This document shows, piece after piece, positions 1 to 8,147 of a stretch of 64,000 nt of DNA (its first letter is position 1; every line of letters begins with the position of its first letter). Both the position numbers and the translations under genes were made by a program. The notes under the pieces are model-generated. The model had not been told where the DNA came from and searched no databases. It saw only the letters and a list, made by a program, of their open reading frames with translations. The stretch is from Martelella lutilitoris. Its GTDB lineage: Bacteria; Pseudomonadota; Alphaproteobacteria; Rhizobiales; Rhizobiaceae. Location: the NCBI RefSeq assembly GCF_016598595.1, contig NZ_CP066788.1:1-64000 (forward strand), in the 5' to 3' direction.

Positions 1-94
1 ACAACGCCAATAGCAGATAAATGTTCCGGCGCTTGCGCTGTCGCGCCAACGTGTGCGATTCTTCGATCGAAAGTCGCAGAGAAGTGTCGGTCAT
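1..94 (-). CDS. N-terminus of a small hydrophobic protein, cut by the window edge
   Basis: An ATG at 92-94 on the minus strand opens a frame that runs off the left edge after 31 codons. The visible start is a polar N-terminus ending in RQRKRRN, followed by the hydrophobic stretch IYLLLAL. That layout, a short charged lead and then a membrane anchor, resembles small CoxF-type proteins of cytochrome oxidase operons, but 31 residues are too few to assign it. The ATG overlaps the stop of an upstream minus-strand open frame (91-546) in an ATGA arrangement, although that frame shows no recognisable domain. The start codon is seen; the family is a guess. Confidence 0.4.
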   Translation of the reverse strand, partial: MTDTSLRLSIEESHTLARQRKRRNIYLLLAL

Positions 95-660
95 TTTTGT
101 CCATTACCTGATCTTGACGATTTGTCGAGATCGGATACACGAAGCTGCTCGTCACTGGAAGGCACGCTGACCCAAAAGACTGCGGCGCGCTTCCAAGAGA
201 AGCTGGTTCCCAGCTCGGGTGGATGGAACTCGGTGCGGAGAAAGACGTCCTGAGCGAGCCGGGGCCTTGGATTGGCATATGTCTCCAGTCTTGGCTGATC
301 GCACGACGGCCTGGCCAATGTTCTAGGCCGAGCGCAAAGTCCCAAGCGGGAGCGGAGCACGGAAATGCCCGTCTCTAATACGGGCGGCAATTCACCACGT
401 CCCAATCGCGTTTGGCAAAGGTAAGGACCGTTTTCGCATTCGAGCGAGACCTCCTTCGTCAGCATAGCGAGCTCGAAAATCCTTGCTGGTACGTAGTTTT
501 GCACCTCATCAGTTTCAATAGCCAGGACCGACCCACCGGCCCCCAAAATCGCATGGCCCCTTCTTGGTGCTAAACCAGCCCCGAGCCCAATTTTGGTGAG
601 CCGGCTTATACGCGCCAGGAAAACGAGCCCTTCATGGTGCCAAAGAGGAGTGGCTGGTGA
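95..660. other. Region without a recognisable gene
   Basis: Only one longer open frame is present, on the minus strand from 546 to 91 (151 codons). Its translation is rich in Arg, Ser and Pro and contains no domain, signal peptide or membrane segment that I recognise. Its stop overlaps the start codon of the edge-truncated gene at 94, which is the only point in its favour. I treat the stretch as intergenic or decayed DNA. Confidence 0.4.
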
Positions 661-682
661 ATTTGCCAGGAATTATATATCT

Positions 683-728
683 AATGCATGTCGCGTTCAA
701 ATGGATTCATTTGAACGCGACATGCATT
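683..728. repeat. Perfect 21-bp inverted repeat, RIME/Abc-like element
   Basis: The arms at 683-703 and 708-728 are perfect reverse complements, 21 bases each, separated by the tetranucleotide GATT. The arms contain GCATGTCGCG, which recurs in palindromic intergenic repeats of rhizobia and relatives (RIME/Abc class, from general knowledge). A run of only AT-rich sequence precedes it. It is followed 12 bases later by a second hairpin with the same loop. Confidence 0.7.
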
Positions 729-740
729 GATTCAAAGAGT

Positions 741-778
741 TACAGCGCCGCGCATCCGATTGGATGTGCGGCGCTGTA
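741..778. repeat. Second palindromic repeat with the same GATT loop
   Basis: The arms at 741-757 and 762-778 are 17 bases each with one mismatch, again around the loop GATT. Together with the perfect hairpin at 683-728 it forms a two-palindrome mosaic, as in rhizobial intergenic mosaic elements. It lies downstream of the BTLCP gene that ends at 954. It lacks a T-run, so it is not a standard terminator, but it could stabilise a transcript end. Confidence 0.65.
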
Positions 779-953
779 GTCGATAGGTTTCGAGCACACC
801 ATACGCATCTTGTCCTCGGGCCACGTCCGGCGCGTCAAGAACACATCAAAAATCATTCTCGAAGCGAAGAACGTGGCGCGGCTTGAGCGGACCGAAATTC
901 CGCTTCATCCGGAAATGCAAGTTCGATTGGAGAATTGTGCCAGGCTTATGCGC

Positions 954-2018
954 TCAGAAGCCTGCACCTGGCGCAATTGCTCCGAGCTCCTTGAGTGAGG
1001 CCGTAAGGTTGGACTTGCCACCCTTGTAGCCGAATACGTAGTTTGCGGTGCCAGAAATCGAAAACAGAGGCTCATAGCTTTCCTTCGCCGTGTCAGCTTC
1101 AACAGCATCGGTCACGTTGTCGAGGATCAGGCTACGATTCTCAAATGCAACAGACAGAACGGCGTGAAATAGATTACGGCTGGTATCCTTGAGCACGACT
1201 ATTTCCATGGCGCTCATAGGAACATCGAGGCGGGCCAGCAAAGCCATTTTCAGGATGGCGTAGTCTTCGCAATCGCCACTGCTGCGATCCAGAATTTCAC
1301 CGGGCGTCGACCAGTAGTCCACCCGTTCATGGTTCTGGTCGTCTGCCTTGTAGGCGACAATTCTGTTGACTGATGCTGAGACGTGGCGGAGTTGCTCGCT
1401 GACAGTTGATCCGCTCAACGCAAGTTGATCGGCAAGGTCTGCGCACTTTTCGGTGCAAATGTCGTCGGGTGCGCCGGAAGCGACAGCCTTCTTGATCAGG
1501 CCGGATATGCGGGCACCACTCTTGATCTTGCCGAAGCGGATCCTGTAGGCACCGAACAAAGGCGCTTCCTGACGAATGGTCTGGCTGATCGACACCCCAG
1601 CGGGGGCCGCCATCGCAGGAATCGAGGCGGTGATGACCTGGGCCTGGTCGATCATCTTTTCATTGAGAGCCGGATTTTCCGCCAGGCCCTTATCGGCAAG
1701 TTTTGTGAGCGCCGATGGTAGTGCGAGGTCGTTGGTGGAAGCAAGGTCAAAGTCAGGATCGACATCAAGATCAAGGGGAGCGAGGCCAGCTTGGGTCAGG
1801 GCAAGGGTCGTGGTGAGGTATTCCGTGGTCAGCCAAGCTGAACCCCGGGCGACATTCCGGTTCTGCAAGAGGGGAGCGGCGGCACTGGAGCTTATAAGAA
1901 CTTCAGGATTTGTTTCGAGTGTTTCGTAAGCACAAGCCTGTGCGAATGAAGCGCAGAGCAACACGAGTGCGAATGCAGATACTTTGGAATATGATTTCGC
2001 TTTATATTTATCTTGCAT
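954..2018 (-). CDS. Transglutaminase-like cysteine protease (BTLCP), periplasmic
   Basis: This 354-aa protein has a Sec signal peptide (about residues 1-29, hydrophobic run FALVLLCASFAQA). Its C-terminal half is a bacterial transglutaminase-like cysteine proteinase domain (the LapG-like BTLCP family). The expected triad is visible: Cys250 in SSGDCEDYA, His285 in LFHAVLS and Asp300 in LILDN. Family members are periplasmic or exported cysteine proteases, and LapG cleaves large adhesins. No adhesin or LapD-like gene is in this window, so the substrate is unknown. Residues 30-150 match nothing I know. The ATG at 2018 is preceded by a GGGGAG ribosome-binding site. It is transcribed alone. Confidence 0.85.
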   Translation of the reverse strand: MQDKYKAKSYSKVSAFALVLLCASFAQACAYETLETNPEVLISSSAAAPLLQNRNVARGSAWLTTEYLTTTLALTQAGLAPLDLDVDPDFDLASTNDLALPSALTKLADKGLAENPALNEKMIDQAQVITASIPAMAAPAGVSISQTIRQEAPLFGAYRIRFGKIKSGARISGLIKKAVASGAPDDICTEKCADLADQLALSGSTVSEQLRHVSASVNRIVAYKADDQNHERVDYWSTPGEILDRSSGDCEDYAILKMALLARLDVPMSAMEIVVLKDTSRNLFHAVLSVAFENRSLILDNVTDAVEADTAKESYEPLFSISGTANYVFGYKGGKSNLTASLKELGAIAPGAGF

Positions 2019-2497
2019 CTGATTATTCTCCCCTTCGTTGAGGAGAAGACTACAATGCAGAGTATAATATCCCGCAAATGGGCATGCTTAACGATTTTAT
2101 ACTTATTTCTCTAAAAATTTATCCAATTTCATTGCGAGACTCCATCGTTCGTGGTTGGGCATTTCCGCTTCTGCGGAGCATCTTGATTGATCGCTGGATC
2201 GCCGCGCGGTTGCGGCTGATTTTAATCTCTCAATCTGCGACTTTTCATGCTGTCATGTCGTCAGGATCAGCTTGCAGGTATCGCATCCTGCGTTCGCATG
2301 CTTTGTCCCGAAGATATTTCCTCAATCTCGTCGAAGATAGGTTCATGAAGGCACGGCTGAGCGGTAAACGCGCAGTCCTCGGGTAGAGTAACATGCGCAG
2401 AGATCAAAATGCTCCCTTCCGTCTCAAGTCAGCTGCATCAGCGCCATGCCGGAATTGTTGCCGTTGTTTCGTATCGCGGTCTCCGCCGCTGGATCCG
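2019..2497. other. Intergenic stretch, no gene seen
   Basis: About 480 bases lie between the BTLCP gene and the arsenic-type carrier, both on the minus strand. Open frames here (for example 2078-2386 plus) have no ribosome-binding site and no recognisable domain. The part nearest 2019-2140 is AT-rich and is the likely promoter region of the BTLCP gene. Confidence 0.5.
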
Positions 2498-3484
2498 TCA
2501 TGCAGCCATTTTGGAACCGAGCTTTGGCGCCAGACGGACATACGCCAACTCGCTTATAAGTTCGATCAATGTCTGCGTGACAATGATCGCAGGAAGGAGT
2601 GGGACCGCGCCGGGAACAGCGAATGCCAGCGGAAGGACGACGAGAGAATTACGCGTTGCGGCACTGAACGCGAGGGCCCGCCCGGCTGGCGCATCAAGGC
2701 AAAACAGCCTGCTCATGCCCCATCCCGCCAAGGGTGCAATAACCGCATATGCCACGTAAATCGGGACGACCCGTAACGTGTCATCAAGTGCGGGGCCGAG
2801 TTGCGGCACCACAGCGGCCACGACAACGAATAATACAAACGCTGTCGCGGGAACTGGGAGCAGCCCAAGAACCGAGGCTACACGTGCCCCCGCGGCACTT
2901 TTGATGGCCCAAAACTGGACGAGAGCGGAGAAGACAAGCGGGACCGCAATCAACCAGGCGAATGCGTGAACAAATGGCCCCGCTGTCACAAGAGACCCAG
3001 CCTCAGGGCCAAGGAAAAAACCCAGGTAGACGGGAAGCATCATCATCTGGATGACCAGAAGCGCGGGCGTCGCAGCTAGCAGGAGACGGGCATCGGCACG
3101 ACCGAGATGCGAGAAGGTTACGACATAGTCGATGCATGGCGCGAGAAGCACCAACAGCACGCCTAGCCTTATCATCGGATCGGGCGGCAGAAACTGAACA
3201 AGGGCTCCCACCAGAACAGGAACCACAACGAAATTGGTCAGCAGCAGGACGCCAAGAAAGCGAAAGCGCGAGAAGGCCACTCGCAACTCGGCTAGGGGGA
3301 CCTGGAGGAACGTCACGAATAACATGAATGCCAGCGCGGGGTTGATGCCGATTTCCAGCGCCGTCATTCCGTTGAGAGTTACCGCCACAATCATGCCGAG
3401 GACGACAGCGCCAAAATAGATGGGGACCTGACGGTTTTCGAGGGTTTCACGCAGGAGGGTCAATCGAACTCTTTCGTTTGTCAT
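2498..3484 (-). CDS. Arsenic resistance / bile-acid-symporter (BASS) superfamily carrier
   Basis: This 328-aa protein is almost entirely hydrophobic, with about ten membrane segments, as expected for ACR3/BASS-type carriers. The segment LLLVLLAPCIDYVVTFSHLG, with Cys in the middle of a transmembrane helix, matches the conserved region of ACR3-like arsenite carriers, where a Cys is functionally important. The protein is a little shorter than typical ACR3 (about 350-400 aa) and belongs to the group usually annotated as arsenic resistance protein. No arsR, arsC or arsH lies beside it, so arsenite specificity is unproved. The start is the ATG at 3484. Confidence 0.75.
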   Translation of the reverse strand: MTNERVRLTLLRETLENRQVPIYFGAVVLGMIVAVTLNGMTALEIGINPALAFMLFVTFLQVPLAELRVAFSRFRFLGVLLLTNFVVVPVLVGALVQFLPPDPMIRLGVLLVLLAPCIDYVVTFSHLGRADARLLLAATPALLVIQMMMLPVYLGFFLGPEAGSLVTAGPFVHAFAWLIAVPLVFSALVQFWAIKSAAGARVASVLGLLPVPATAFVLFVVVAAVVPQLGPALDDTLRVVPIYVAYAVIAPLAGWGMSRLFCLDAPAGRALAFSAATRNSLVVLPLAFAVPGAVPLLPAIIVTQTLIELISELAYVRLAPKLGSKMAA

Positions 3485-3912
3485 TTTGGCTTCGGGGAAG
3501 GTCTATATGGAATTACGGGAATGGCTATCCCGGTGGCGCCATCTTTTTGTCAGACCCAAGAACGGGATGTGAGTGACGCAATCTATGCCATGCGCGCCTT
3601 GAAGTCAGCGCATCCAGCGTACAGGTGATTGGGGGCTTAGGTCTCCTCAGGGGTGGGGCATGCAACGCAGCCGCATTGATTGGTTGCAGATGTCGCGAAA
3701 GTGCTTCCACCCACAACAGTTTAGCGACGAGTGAGGAAGTATCCGATTTCCCAACGGCAGGCTGAACATCAGAGCTTGTGGGGTCCAACAGGATCGAAAG
3801 GCAACCTGTCGCCGCAAGCCGGGTCAACGTCGGAACTCTTCAAGAGCACCGCATGAAGTTCGTCGTGAAGGCGGCTTGTTTTGCGACCACAACACCAAGC
3901 CAACAGAGCCGG
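3485..3912. other. Intergenic stretch with a small inverted repeat
   Basis: No convincing gene lies in these 428 bases. Just upstream of the carrier gene a short inverted repeat, CGGGA at 516-520 past 3000 and TCCCG at 528-532 past 3000 (3516-3532), could be an operator or weak stem-loop. The minus-strand frame at 3525-3827 has no domain or ribosome-binding site. Confidence 0.4.
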
Positions 3913-4521
3913 TCAGCTAGCCGCTTTCAACAACCTCTGGATCTTCAGCAGAGCCACATGCCGATCCTCGTGATAATCGATGATCCCGCCAAATCGCCCG
4001 TCGGCCCGAAACAGGAACACGCCGGCGGTGTGGTCCATGGTATAGTCATCCTCCCTCGGCACCTTCTCGAATGTTGCGCGGAATTCGTCCGCGGCGCGCT
4101 TGATCTCGGCAGGTGACCCCGTCAGACCGGTGATTCTTGGATCGAAGTTCGACAGGTAGTCGGCAAGAACCTGTGGAGTGTCGCGCTCCGGGTCGACACT
4201 GACCAGAAAGATATTCATCCGGTCGGCGTCAGGGCCGAGATCTTGCAGCCAGAGCGAAATATCGCTCAGCGTTGTCGGGCAAACATCGGGGCACCAGGTA
4301 AAGCCGAAAAAGACTATTGTCGGGCGGCCAATCCACTCTGATGGACTCACCGTCACGCCATGATGGTTCGTCAGGGTGAAGGACATCTTGCCGATACGCA
4401 ATGGTATCAGCGCGGAGCCCGTTTGCAGGCTGTCCCGGCTCTGCCACCACCCCAGACCGAGCGTAAAGGCCAGCGCGCCGACGCCCGACGCCCCGGCAAC
4501 GAGCAGCGTACGGCGTCTCAA
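3913..4521 (-). CDS. SCO1/SenC family copper chaperone (second copy)
   Basis: This 202-aa thioredoxin-fold protein has an N-terminal membrane anchor or TAT-like leader (residues 1-26, starting RRR). It carries the SCO copper-binding set: Cys77 and Cys81 in CPDVC and His164 in TMDHTAG. SCO1 proteins deliver or reduce copper for the CuA centre of cytochrome c oxidase. The likely start is a TTG at 4521 that overlaps the stop of the upstream PCuAC gene (TTGA). It is the last gene of a three-gene operon, SCO1-PCuAC-SCO1, and a cytochrome oxidase operon lies 18 kb away in the same window. Confidence 0.9.
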   Translation of the reverse strand: MRRRTLLVAGASGVGALAFTLGLGWWQSRDSLQTGSALIPLRIGKMSFTLTNHHGVTVSPSEWIGRPTIVFFGFTWCPDVCPTTLSDISLWLQDLGPDADRMNIFLVSVDPERDTPQVLADYLSNFDPRITGLTGSPAEIKRAADEFRATFEKVPREDDYTMDHTAGVFLFRADGRFGGIIDYHEDRHVALLKIQRLLKAAS

Positions 4522-5000
4522 TCTTTTTTGTCCACGCAGCCTGCATCTTTCGCACCCATTCCCCGGATCGCCACGGGAACGGTCACGTCGCCTGCCTCGC
4601 GGAACGTCAGTGTAAGCGGGAACGTCTCGCCTTCCTTCAGCACCTGTGTAAGACCCATCAGCATGCCGTGATAGCCGCCTGGCTCCAATTGCACGGTGGA
4701 ATCTGCTGGCACGGGAATCGCCGTAGCGTGCGGCATCGAAGCCACGCCATCCTTCACCACTGTTTCGTGCAGCATGGGCTTTCCGGACACCGGCGTCGCG
4801 ATGCCGGCAAGCACATCGTCTTTCACGCCAGTGTTGCGGATGGTGACATAGAAGGCGCTGGGCCGGGCCATTCCGATCGAAGCCCGCGACCAGGCTTCCG
4901 AGATTTCGAGTGAGCTAAGTTGAACAGTTTCACACGCCAGTACCGGGGTGGCGGATAGGCTGAGAAGGAGAGCGGTCAGAAGATATTTCATCGTATTCAC
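4518..5000 (-). CDS. PCu(A)C periplasmic copper chaperone
   Basis: This 160-aa protein has a signal peptide (about 1-22, ending LACE) and the complete PCuAC copper signature. His78, Met89, His111 and Met113 fit the spacing H-x10-M-x21-H-x-M exactly. The family binds Cu(I) in the periplasm and supplies CuA of subunit II together with SCO proteins. The GTG at 5000 overlaps the upstream stop (GTGA), which indicates translational coupling; the ATG three codons later is an alternative. It is sandwiched between two SCO genes, as expected for a copper-delivery operon. Confidence 0.92.
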   Translation of the reverse strand: MNTMKYLLTALLLSLSATPVLACETVQLSSLEISEAWSRASIGMARPSAFYVTIRNTGVKDDVLAGIATPVSGKPMLHETVVKDGVASMPHATAIPVPADSTVQLEPGGYHGMLMGLTQVLKEGETFPLTLTFREAGDVTVPVAIRGMGAKDAGCVDKKD

Positions 5001-5590
5001 AATCTTTGCCTGAGGTCGTTAAGGATTTCACTTGCTGGCGTGCCATAGCTGAATTGGCGCAGCCAGTTTCCGTCAGGTCCGATCAGGTATAGTGCTGCGC
5101 TGTGTGCCATTGTGTAACCATCCGGCGCGCCGGAACTGTCCTCGCGCTCATAGAAAATCCGGAAACTGCGGGCTGCGGCGCGGGTCTGCGCCTCGTCGCC
5201 AGCCAGACCGAGGATTGAAGGGTGAAAGGCCGCAGTATATTCCGCGAGTTCCAGGCTGCGGTCTCGTGTCGGGTCGATAGAGATGAAGAGGGGCTGTACC
5301 TTTCCTGCGTCATCTCCCAGACCCTCCATCACTTGCGCCACTTCGGCAAGCGTCGTCGGGCAGACGTCCGGGCAATTGGTGAAGCCGAAAAAGACCAGAA
5401 GATGCTTCCCCGCAAAGTCCGAGGGCATGCGCACTCTTCCCTCAGCATCAAGCAGGGAAAAGGTCGGCCGGAAAGACACTTCGGCCACCGGTGTTTCCGC
5501 GCGCTCATCAAGAAGATGCAACGCGCCGTAAGCCGGAATAGCAAGGGCCACCGCCGCCCAGAGCATCTTCTGCAGAACCTTCAATCGCAT
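4997..5590 (-). CDS. SCO1/SenC family copper chaperone (first copy)
   Basis: This 197-aa protein has one N-terminal membrane segment (about 8-26) and a thioredoxin-like domain. Cys73 and Cys77 in CPDVC and His163 in TMAHSAA form the copper site. It heads the SCO1-PCuAC-SCO1 operon and overlaps the next gene by GTGA. Its ATG at 5590 lies about 22 bases behind the start predicted from a MerR-type promoter at 5619-5649, so expression is probably metal-induced. The two SCO copies differ clearly in sequence, so they are not a recent duplication. Confidence 0.9.
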   Translation of the reverse strand: MRLKVLQKMLWAAVALAIPAYGALHLLDERAETPVAEVSFRPTFSLLDAEGRVRMPSDFAGKHLLVFFGFTNCPDVCPTTLAEVAQVMEGLGDDAGKVQPLFISIDPTRDRSLELAEYTAAFHPSILGLAGDEAQTRAAARSFRIFYEREDSSGAPDGYTMAHSAALYLIGPDGNWLRQFSYGTPASEILNDLRQRL

Positions 5591-5618
5591 CCTTGCCGTT
5601 CCTCGCGTTCCGGCTAGT

Positions 5619-5649
5619 CGTATAAAGCCTCTAGTGACATGAGCTTCAA
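5619..5649 (-). promoter_or_regulatory. MerR-type promoter of the SCO1-PCuAC-SCO1 operon
   Basis: Read on the minus strand, a -35 box TTGAAG (5644-5649) and a -10 box TATACG (5619-5624) are separated by 19 bases, the over-long spacer typical of promoters activated by MerR-family regulators. The spacer contains CTAGAGGCTT near the -10. It matches the P1B-ATPase promoter at 15067-15097 at about 22 of 31 positions, including the whole TTGAAGCT half and CTAGAG. This suggests, but does not prove, control by the MerR protein encoded at 15108. Confidence 0.6.
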
Positions 5650-5734
5650 GCGGAATATCTGAACATGCTCGGTCGGGAGGCGCTCCGCTGGTTAATCACT
5701 TCTGGGAGGGTCGCAGCGGGCCGGACGCAAATAA

Positions 5735-6493
5735 TCATGAAAAGCGGCGACGCAATGCAACATTGAACGCCTCGATAGCAAGAACCATGGCGATGACCGC
5801 CAGCGTGACACTGGCAGCCTTTTCGTATTGAAATGAGCGAACATAGGTCTGAATGTAGAAGCCGATGCCACCGGCTCCGACGATGCCGAGGATAAGCGAT
5901 TCTCGTAGGTTCAGCTCGAAACGAAAGATTGTATCACGGGCGATCACCGGAGCCATTTGCGGCCAGATTGCATAGCGTAGGCGTGCAAGCGGCCCGGCGC
6001 CCGCACTTTCCAGTGCGGCGATCGGTCCGCGGGCAACCCCATCAATTGCTTCAGCATAGAACTTCGCCAGCATGCCCGTTGCATGGATGGCAACCGCGAT
6101 GATGCCCGGAAGCGGGCCGAGGCCCACTGCGCCAACCATCAACATGGCGACGAGAATCAGCGGAATGGCGCGAATCAGCGCGAGAGCTGTCCGCACCGGA
6201 CGGTGAACGACGGGCGGGGCCATGGTTTCCGATGCAAAGACGCCGAGCGGCCCCGACAGGAGCACAGCACCGAGTGTTCCAAGGATGGCGATGCGCAGCG
6301 TCTCGGCGCTGCCGTTGATGATCTCGGTCATCACTGACGGATCCGGTGGAAACATCCGCGCAAGGAAATCACCGATGCGCGGCCCGGCGGAGAAGAGGCG
6401 GGAAAGTTCGACGTCGGTCGTCGCGAGCGACCAGAGCACGGCCCCGGCGACGAGCCCGCCCGTCGCGAAGCCGCCCCAACCCCGGCTTTCCAT
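5735..6493 (-). CDS. PhnE-type ABC transporter permease
   Basis: This 252-aa integral membrane protein has about six hydrophobic segments and the inner-membrane permease signature of the BPD_transp_1 family (region from ESAGAGPLARLRYAIWPQ to FELNLRESLILGIVGAGGIG). The wording NLRESLILGIVGAGGIG is typical of PhnE permeases. It is the last gene of the peroxidase-PhnD-PhnC-PhnE operon; the ATG at 6493 overlaps the stop of the ATPase gene. Phosphonate import is the family default, but no phosphonate-degradation genes are nearby and the context points to redox or metal functions. Confidence 0.85.
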   Translation of the reverse strand: MESRGWGGFATGGLVAGAVLWSLATTDVELSRLFSAGPRIGDFLARMFPPDPSVMTEIINGSAETLRIAILGTLGAVLLSGPLGVFASETMAPPVVHRPVRTALALIRAIPLILVAMLMVGAVGLGPLPGIIAVAIHATGMLAKFYAEAIDGVARGPIAALESAGAGPLARLRYAIWPQMAPVIARDTIFRFELNLRESLILGIVGAGGIGFYIQTYVRSFQYEKAASVTLAVIAMVLAIEAFNVALRRRFS

Positions 6494-7275
6494 CACGGCA
6501 CCGCCTTCAGGCGGGGCTGTACGGCAGCATTCGCATCATCATAGAGCCGGGCTGTCGCGCCCTCGGTGAGCTCTGCCGTCGGAGTGTCGAAAACGATCCG
6601 ACCGTTGCGCATGCCCACGATTCTCCGCGCGAAGCGCCGCGCAAGGTCGGGCTGGTGAGAGGAGAAGACTGTGGTCGCGCCTCGTCGACGCGCGGCTTCG
6701 GTTAGAAGCGAAAGGATCTCGGCTGCGCGTGCGGGGTCGAGGTTGCTCACCGGTTCGTCGGCAAGGATCAGGCGCGGCTCCTGCGAGAGGCAGCGTGCGA
6801 TTGCGACTCGCTGCCGTTGTCCGCCGCTCAGACTGTCCACCCGTCGCTCAGCCAGGTCGACAATGCCGCAATCGGCCAGCGCCGCGCGCGCAACCGCAAG
6901 ATCGTCTTTCGACGGCCGCCCGAGCAGGGCACGCAGCGGCCTCATGCGGCCCAGCCTGCCGTTCAGCACGTTGCGCAGCACGCTGGCGCGTTCGACAAGA
7001 GCGAAGTCCTGAAAGATGAACCCCGTATCGGCCCGGCACGCGCGCGGCGGCGCACGGTCCGCATCGAGCGCGTCGCCCAGCACCGAGACGCGGCCGCGCC
7101 AAGCCCTCAGGCGACCATCGAGCAGCGTCAGGAGCGTCGTCTTGCCCGCCCCCGAAGGCCCGATCAGCGCGAGCGCTTCACCCGGCGGGATAGACAGCGT
7201 CACCTGATCCAGCGTCGGCAGGCCCGAGGTGACATGGGAGAAACATAGCTCCTCGATGCGGAGGGCCTCGGTCAT
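6493..7275 (-). CDS. PhnC-type ABC transporter ATP-binding protein
   Basis: This 260-aa ATPase has a Walker A GPSGAGKTT at residues 39-47, a Q-loop (FIFQDFALV), the ABC signature LSGGQRQRVAIAR near 147 and a Walker B ending LILADEP near 168. The FQDFALVERASVLRNVLNGRLG segment matches PhnC/phosphonate-type ATPases. It overlaps its partners by four bases on the substrate-binding protein side (ATGA) and at the permease side, so the three transport genes are translationally coupled. It energises uptake through the PhnE permease. Confidence 0.88.
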   Translation of the reverse strand: MTEALRIEELCFSHVTSGLPTLDQVTLSIPPGEALALIGPSGAGKTTLLTLLDGRLRAWRGRVSVLGDALDADRAPPRACRADTGFIFQDFALVERASVLRNVLNGRLGRMRPLRALLGRPSKDDLAVARAALADCGIVDLAERRVDSLSGGQRQRVAIARCLSQEPRLILADEPVSNLDPARAAEILSLLTEAARRRGATTVFSSHQPDLARRFARRIVGMRNGRIVFDTPTAELTEGATARLYDDANAAVQPRLKAVP

Positions 7276-8147
7276 TGCAGAAGCCCGTAGCGGCGGGCGA
7301 GTGCCCGAACACCGTCGAAAGCGACCGCATCGGCCGGGACATAGCCGTCCGGGCCGTAGAGATGCCGCAACATGGCGCGATGTTCGAGCTCGTTCAGCCG
7401 CAGCATAGCGTTCACGAAATTTTCCTGCACCTCGGCGTCCAGTCCCGGGCGGGCAATCACCAAGTGGCTAGGGATCGGCTCGCTCTCGGCGATCCAAGTG
7501 ACTTGGGACTGTTGGCCTGGCGCGAGCAGGAGATCGGCATACTGGCTGGCGCCCGCGGCATCGACCAGTCCCTCTGCCATTGCCTGCATCGCCTGCTGAT
7601 ATCCGCCCGCGAAGAACACTCTGCCGAAGAACGCTTCCGACTCTGCGGGTCCCGCGATCAGTCCCGCGCGCTCGAATTCAACCAGCGGGTAGAGATAGCC
7701 TGACTCCGAAATTGGATCGGCAAAGGCGATATCGCGTCCGCGCAAATCGGCCAGCGTGGTGATGCCGCTGTCGCGTCGCACGAAGACCCGTCCGGTGTAG
7801 GTGGGGGCGTCGCGATAGATCTCGGATAAGAGCGGCACCGCACCGATTTGCGCCTCGGCCAGAACAAAGGGCAGCGCTCCCATGAAGGAGATGTCCGCAT
7901 CGCCGTTGCGCAGCGCCTCGACGGCGGCGGCGTGATCGATGGTCACGAAACCTTCGACCGGCACGCCGATCTCTCGTGACAGCCAACCGGTGATGGCCTT
8001 GATGTCGCCCAGTAGCTTTTCAGGGTTCTCCTGCGGAATAAAGGCCAACCGCAACGGGGCAGACTGCGCGCGAACCGGTGCCGCGAGGGCCGCGAGACTT
8101 GCACAGCACAGCGCCAGCATATGACGGCGGGAGAGCATGGAGTTCAT
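7272..8147 (-). CDS. PhnD-family periplasmic substrate-binding protein
   Basis: This 291-aa protein has a TAT or Sec leader (SRRHMLALCCASLAALAAPVRA) followed by a phosphate/phosphite/phosphonate-type solute-binding fold (RLAFIPQENPEKLLGDI, SFMGALPFVLAEAQIGAVPL, GRDIAFADPISESGYLYPL). I chose the ATG at 8147, which overlaps the peroxidase stop, instead of an upstream TTG because the leader begins there. It supplies the PhnC-PhnE transporter. The ligand is unknown. Its cotranscription with a haem peroxidase under an apparent DtxR/MntR-type box raises the possibility of a metal complex or redox-active oxyanion. Confidence 0.82.
   Translation of the reverse strand: MNSMLSRRHMLALCCASLAALAAPVRAQSAPLRLAFIPQENPEKLLGDIKAITGWLSREIGVPVEGFVTIDHAAAVEALRNGDADISFMGALPFVLAEAQIGAVPLLSEIYRDAPTYTGRVFVRRDSGITTLADLRGRDIAFADPISESGYLYPLVEFERAGLIAGPAESEAFFGRVFFAGGYQQAMQAMAEGLVDAAGASQYADLLLAPGQQSQVTWIAESEPIPSHLVIARPGLDAEVQENFVNAMLRLNELEHRAMLRHLYGPDGYVPADAVAFDGVRALARRYGLLQ

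Noticed and set aside
91..546. Minus-strand frame of 151 codons near the left edge
   Set aside because: Its stop overlaps the start of the edge-truncated gene, but the translation has no recognisable domain and an unlikely composition; not supported enough to call.
683..778. Paired hairpins considered as a transcription terminator of the BTLCP gene
   Set aside because: No T-run follows on either strand; the symmetry and shared loop fit a palindromic repeat element better.
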